This document shows positions 13,914-15,557 of a stretch of DNA of 15,557 bases, piece after piece. Positions within the stretch are counted from its first letter, which is position 1. Each line of letters starts with the position of its first letter. The position numbers and the translations under genes are program-made. Source of the stretch: an uncultured Lachnospiraceae bacterium (GTDB lineage Bacteria > Bacillota > Clostridia > Lachnospirales > Lachnospiraceae); NCBI GenBank assembly GCA_905201915.1, contig CAJKQE010000047.1:1-15557 (forward strand), written 5' to 3'. The notes under the pieces are model-generated. The model did not search any database. It saw only the letters and a list, made by a program, of their open reading frames with translations, and had not been told where the DNA came from.

Positions 13914-14525
13914 ATGGAATTTAGAGAATTCAGAAAAGAAGACACCCCTGCATTGGAAGGGATTATTCGCAAAACTTGGAATTATGATAAATTTGCCGGT
14001 CCAAAAACAGCCCAAAAGCTTGCCAGAGTATTTCTAAGCAGTTGTCTTGCCAATCAAACCTTTTCTCAGGTAGCTGTGGAAAATGGCAAACCTGTGGGAA
14101 TTATTCTTGGAAAAAATATTGCCGTTCATAAATGCCCTCTTTCATACAGATGGAAACAAATTTCTTCTCTTATCTCTCTCTACCTGACAAAAGAAGGGCG
14201 AAATGCTTCCAAAATCTTTGGCAGTGTAAATGGTATTGATAAGGAATTACTTGCCACATGCAGACCTTATCCCGCAGAACTGGCGCTTTTCGTCATTAGC
14301 CCTGACTGCCGAGGAAAAGGTGTGGGAAAACAATTATACAAGCGATTTCTCCAATATCTGAAGAAGGAGCATTTAGACAGCTTTTATCTCTACACCGATA
14401 CCAGCTGCAACTACGGTTTTTATGAACATCAGGGAATGGTACGAAGATGTGAAAAAGAGCATATTTTTACGGTTAATCAGCAGCGTTCAAAAATGACATT
14501 TTTTATTTATGATTGTGAAATCTAA
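13914..14525 (+). CDS. GNAT-family N-acetyltransferase
   Basis: The 203-residue acetyltransferase transfers an acetyl group from acetyl-CoA to an unknown amine. The acetyl-CoA motif is ELALFVISPDCRGKGVGKQLYKRFLQYL at ~121-148, with the RGKGVG pyrophosphate loop. The N-terminal motif MEFREFRKEDTPALEGIIRKTW, the strand VAVENGKPVGIILG and the C-terminal LYTDTSCNYGFYEHQGM with FYEHQG complete the fold. I chose the ATG at 13914 because AGGAAGG lies nine bases upstream; the in-frame ATG at 13890 lacks a site and the one at 13905 touches it. Divergent placement from a MerR/GyrI-type sensor suggests ligand-induced expression, perhaps to modify the sensed compound. That is inference. Confidence 0.88.
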   Translation: MEFREFRKEDTPALEGIIRKTWNYDKFAGPKTAQKLARVFLSSCLANQTFSQVAVENGKPVGIILGKNIAVHKCPLSYRWKQISSLISLYLTKEGRNASKIFGSVNGIDKELLATCRPYPAELALFVISPDCRGKGVGKQLYKRFLQYLKKEHLDSFYLYTDTSCNYGFYEHQGMVRRCEKEHIFTVNQQRSKMTFFIYDCEI

Positions 14526-14529
14526 AAAG

Positions 14530-14572
14530 CTGCCACAGGAAGTCTCCTCTAAGCAGGGGCTTCCTGCGGCAG
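14530..14572 (+). terminator. Terminator after the GNAT gene
   Basis: CTGCC-A-CAGGAAG (14530-14542) pairs with CTTCCTG-C-GGCAG (14560-14572), twelve pairs with one A-C mismatch, possibly extended inward by CTCC/GGGG. TTTGTT follows. The U-tract is short, but the stem is GC-rich and starts five bases after the stop codon. Confidence 0.75.
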
Positions 14573-14667
14573 TTTGTTCATGAAATACAACGTTTTTCAA
14601 TTCTTTGTTTCATTTCCTTATTCCCTTTAAAATGTGAAGCCTGTAACCGGACAGCCTATCAGAATGA

Positions 14668-15048
14668 ACAACCACTCTTTTTCAGGCAGTACAGTCAGAT
14701 GTGTTTCTTTCCGATTGCAAATCATTCTTCCATGATGCAGCGTCATTCATACAAACTTTTATCGGTTGGACGATTGATGTCAGGCAATCTGTGGCACAGA
14801 TTAGCACAAAAATTCCAAATCCTTTTATAGTCGGAATGGTATATTGGTTATTTCTGATATTGGTTGTCGGAATATGTGTGGCAGGGACAGGGATACTGAC
14901 AAGTACTGCTGTCATCATTTATTTTGGAGAAGCAATTAAAAAAGCACTTTCCGTAAATCTTCTATTGCTTTTCGTACTTTTGCAGGGAGTATATCTTGGA
15001 ATTAGATGTTATTTGAAAAATCGGTTAGGTACCAAGCAATATTGGTGA
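14668..15048 (+). pseudogene. Membrane-protein remnant resembling a conjugative-element family (DUF6040-like)
   Basis: The frame is open from 14668 (after a TGA at 14665) to the stop at 15046-15048. The first candidate start, GTG at 14701, has no ribosome site, so this looks like the C-terminal part of a longer protein. QSDVFLSDCKSFFHDAASFI leads into a hydrophobic segment (IVGMVYWLFLILVVGICVAG) and a second one (SVNLLLLFVLLQGVYLGIRCYL). From memory this matches the C-terminal region of the DUF6040 proteins found with Firmicutes conjugative elements, which have a longer N-terminal coiled-coil part. The segment between the two hydrophobic stretches seems shortened, as if internally deleted. 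The family name rests on recall. If correct, it marks a decayed element. Confidence 0.45.
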
Positions 15049-15057
15049 AAACATGCT

Positions 15058-15105
15058 AAAAAACGTATAATAGCAGGGGATAAAACATCGTCCCCTACTA
15101 TTATA
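15058..15105 (-). terminator. Minus-strand intrinsic terminator
   Basis: TATAATAGCAGGGGA (15066-15080) pairs with TCCCCTACTATTATA (15091-15105), fifteen positions with one C-A mismatch and a ten-base loop. On the minus strand the stem is followed by CG and six T (15063-15058). The T-run exists only on that side, so it ends transcription from the right-hand gene. It lies 162 bases past that gene's stop. Confidence 0.75.
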
Positions 15106-15267
15106 TAAACAGCGAAGTTTTGCCCATCTCTCTCTTTTGAAAGATTCGCTGCTTGTGGAACCGAGATATAAGGTTTCGCCTGTGTTCTTTGGTGTATCAC
15201 TACCACATTTCTCTGTACCGATGTAATCTTTCTGCATACGGAAGCAAGAGATACAATATTCCTTATT

Positions 15268-15557
15268 TTAAAACATAATTACAATTCCTGTTTGACAAGA
15301 ACGATCATCATAGAAGGATTGTATTTGTCCCCACTCATAATAATATTCGACACCTGTCATACTCTTTTTACTGGGAGTCCCTAAGCATTTCCTTAAAAAC
15401 CTATTATTTTCTTCTTGCAACTTTTCTAAGACTGTATCATTCATTGTCTCATATTTCGTAGAATACTTTTTGTCTGCTCGAACCAATTCAATCTTTTTTA
15501 CTTTTCCATGTCTTCCATAGATTGTAACATAAAACTTCTTATAAAGCCATTTTAAAG
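15268..15557 (-). CDS. Unrecognised protein, 5' end beyond the window, possibly degraded
   Basis: On the minus strand the frame is open from the window edge (LKWLYKKFYVTIYGRHGK) to the TAA at 15270-15268, giving about 96 visible C-terminal residues. The TTG at 15486 is internal and has no ribosome site. Visible features are a basic start, a Glu/Asn-rich probable helix (NDTVLEKLQEENNRFLRKCLG), an aromatic stretch EYYYEWGQIQSFYDD and the end SCQTGIVIMF. I do not recognise the family. After the stop the same frame stays open and protein-like for another ~75 codons (NKEYCISCFRMQKDYIG), so the stop may be a nonsense mutation in a longer gene. The terminator at 15066-15105 supports a real minus-strand transcript. 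The interval 15049-15267 otherwise shows nothing I can call. Confidence 0.45.
   Translation of the reverse strand, partial: LKWLYKKFYVTIYGRHGKVKKIELVRADKKYSTKYETMNDTVLEKLQEENNRFLRKCLGTPSKKSMTGVEYYYEWGQIQSFYDDRSCQTGIVIMF

Noticed and set aside
14653..14830. Plus-strand frame beginning KCEACNRTAYQNE, with a CxxC pair
   Set aside because: Short, no start codon with a ribosome site, and most of it overlaps the remnant frame, which has the better protein character.
15009..15206. Minus-strand frame of 65 codons
   Set aside because: It overlaps the minus-strand terminator hairpin and the plus-strand remnant, with no start signal.
1..15557. CRISPR array, tRNA, rRNA, insertion sequence ends or riboswitch
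   Set aside because: I saw no regularly spaced repeats, no cloverleaf-like or ribosomal sequence, no transposase, and no long structured leader; leaders here are short.

Overview
The window is low-GC Firmicutes chromosome. It is most consistent with a gut Clostridia member of the Lachnospiraceae (Blautia-like). This rests on AT-rich sequence with strong AGGAGG ribosome sites, the ylmE-sepF-ylmH division cluster, and the protein families present. The genus is inferred from gene content and was not tested.

Layout. (1) 1-5603, plus strand: a tight operon-like run of a HlyD-type membrane-fusion protein (5' end off the window), the PLP-binding protein YggS/YlmE, SepF, YlmH, 3-dehydroquinate synthase (aroB), signal peptidase II (lspA) and an RluD-type pseudouridine synthase. 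It joins FtsZ-ring anchoring, ribosome/RNA care, lipoprotein processing and one shikimate step. (2) 5604-6385: a cytidylate-kinase-like gene with its own promoter, ending in a hairpin shared with the convergent ttcA-like gene (6385-7101, minus). (3) 7190-9107: an AI-2E-family membrane protein and D-aminoacyl-tRNA deacylase (dtd), with a palindrome at the predicted transcription start and a terminator after dtd. (4) 9217-10284: a stand-alone tyrosine recombinase with all catalytic residues. (5) 10290-12992, minus: an oxidative-stress-looking group made of superoxide dismutase, a small unrecognised protein and a FAD-oxidoreductase/Rieske fusion. (6) 13005-14572: a MerR regulator with a GyrI-like effector domain, divergent from a GNAT acetyltransferase, with repeated operator half-sites between them. 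(7) 14573-15557: apparently degraded sequence. It holds a membrane-protein remnant resembling a family carried by conjugative elements, a minus-strand terminator, and the 3' end of an unrecognised minus-strand gene.

Most of the window is conserved housekeeping sequence. I see no CRISPR array, complete mobile element, tRNA or rRNA, and no convincing new multi-gene system. The parts most worth a second look are the regulatory dyads (7222-7238, 11754-11788, 12966-12980, 13832-13862), the small protein paired with superoxide dismutase, and the decayed right end.
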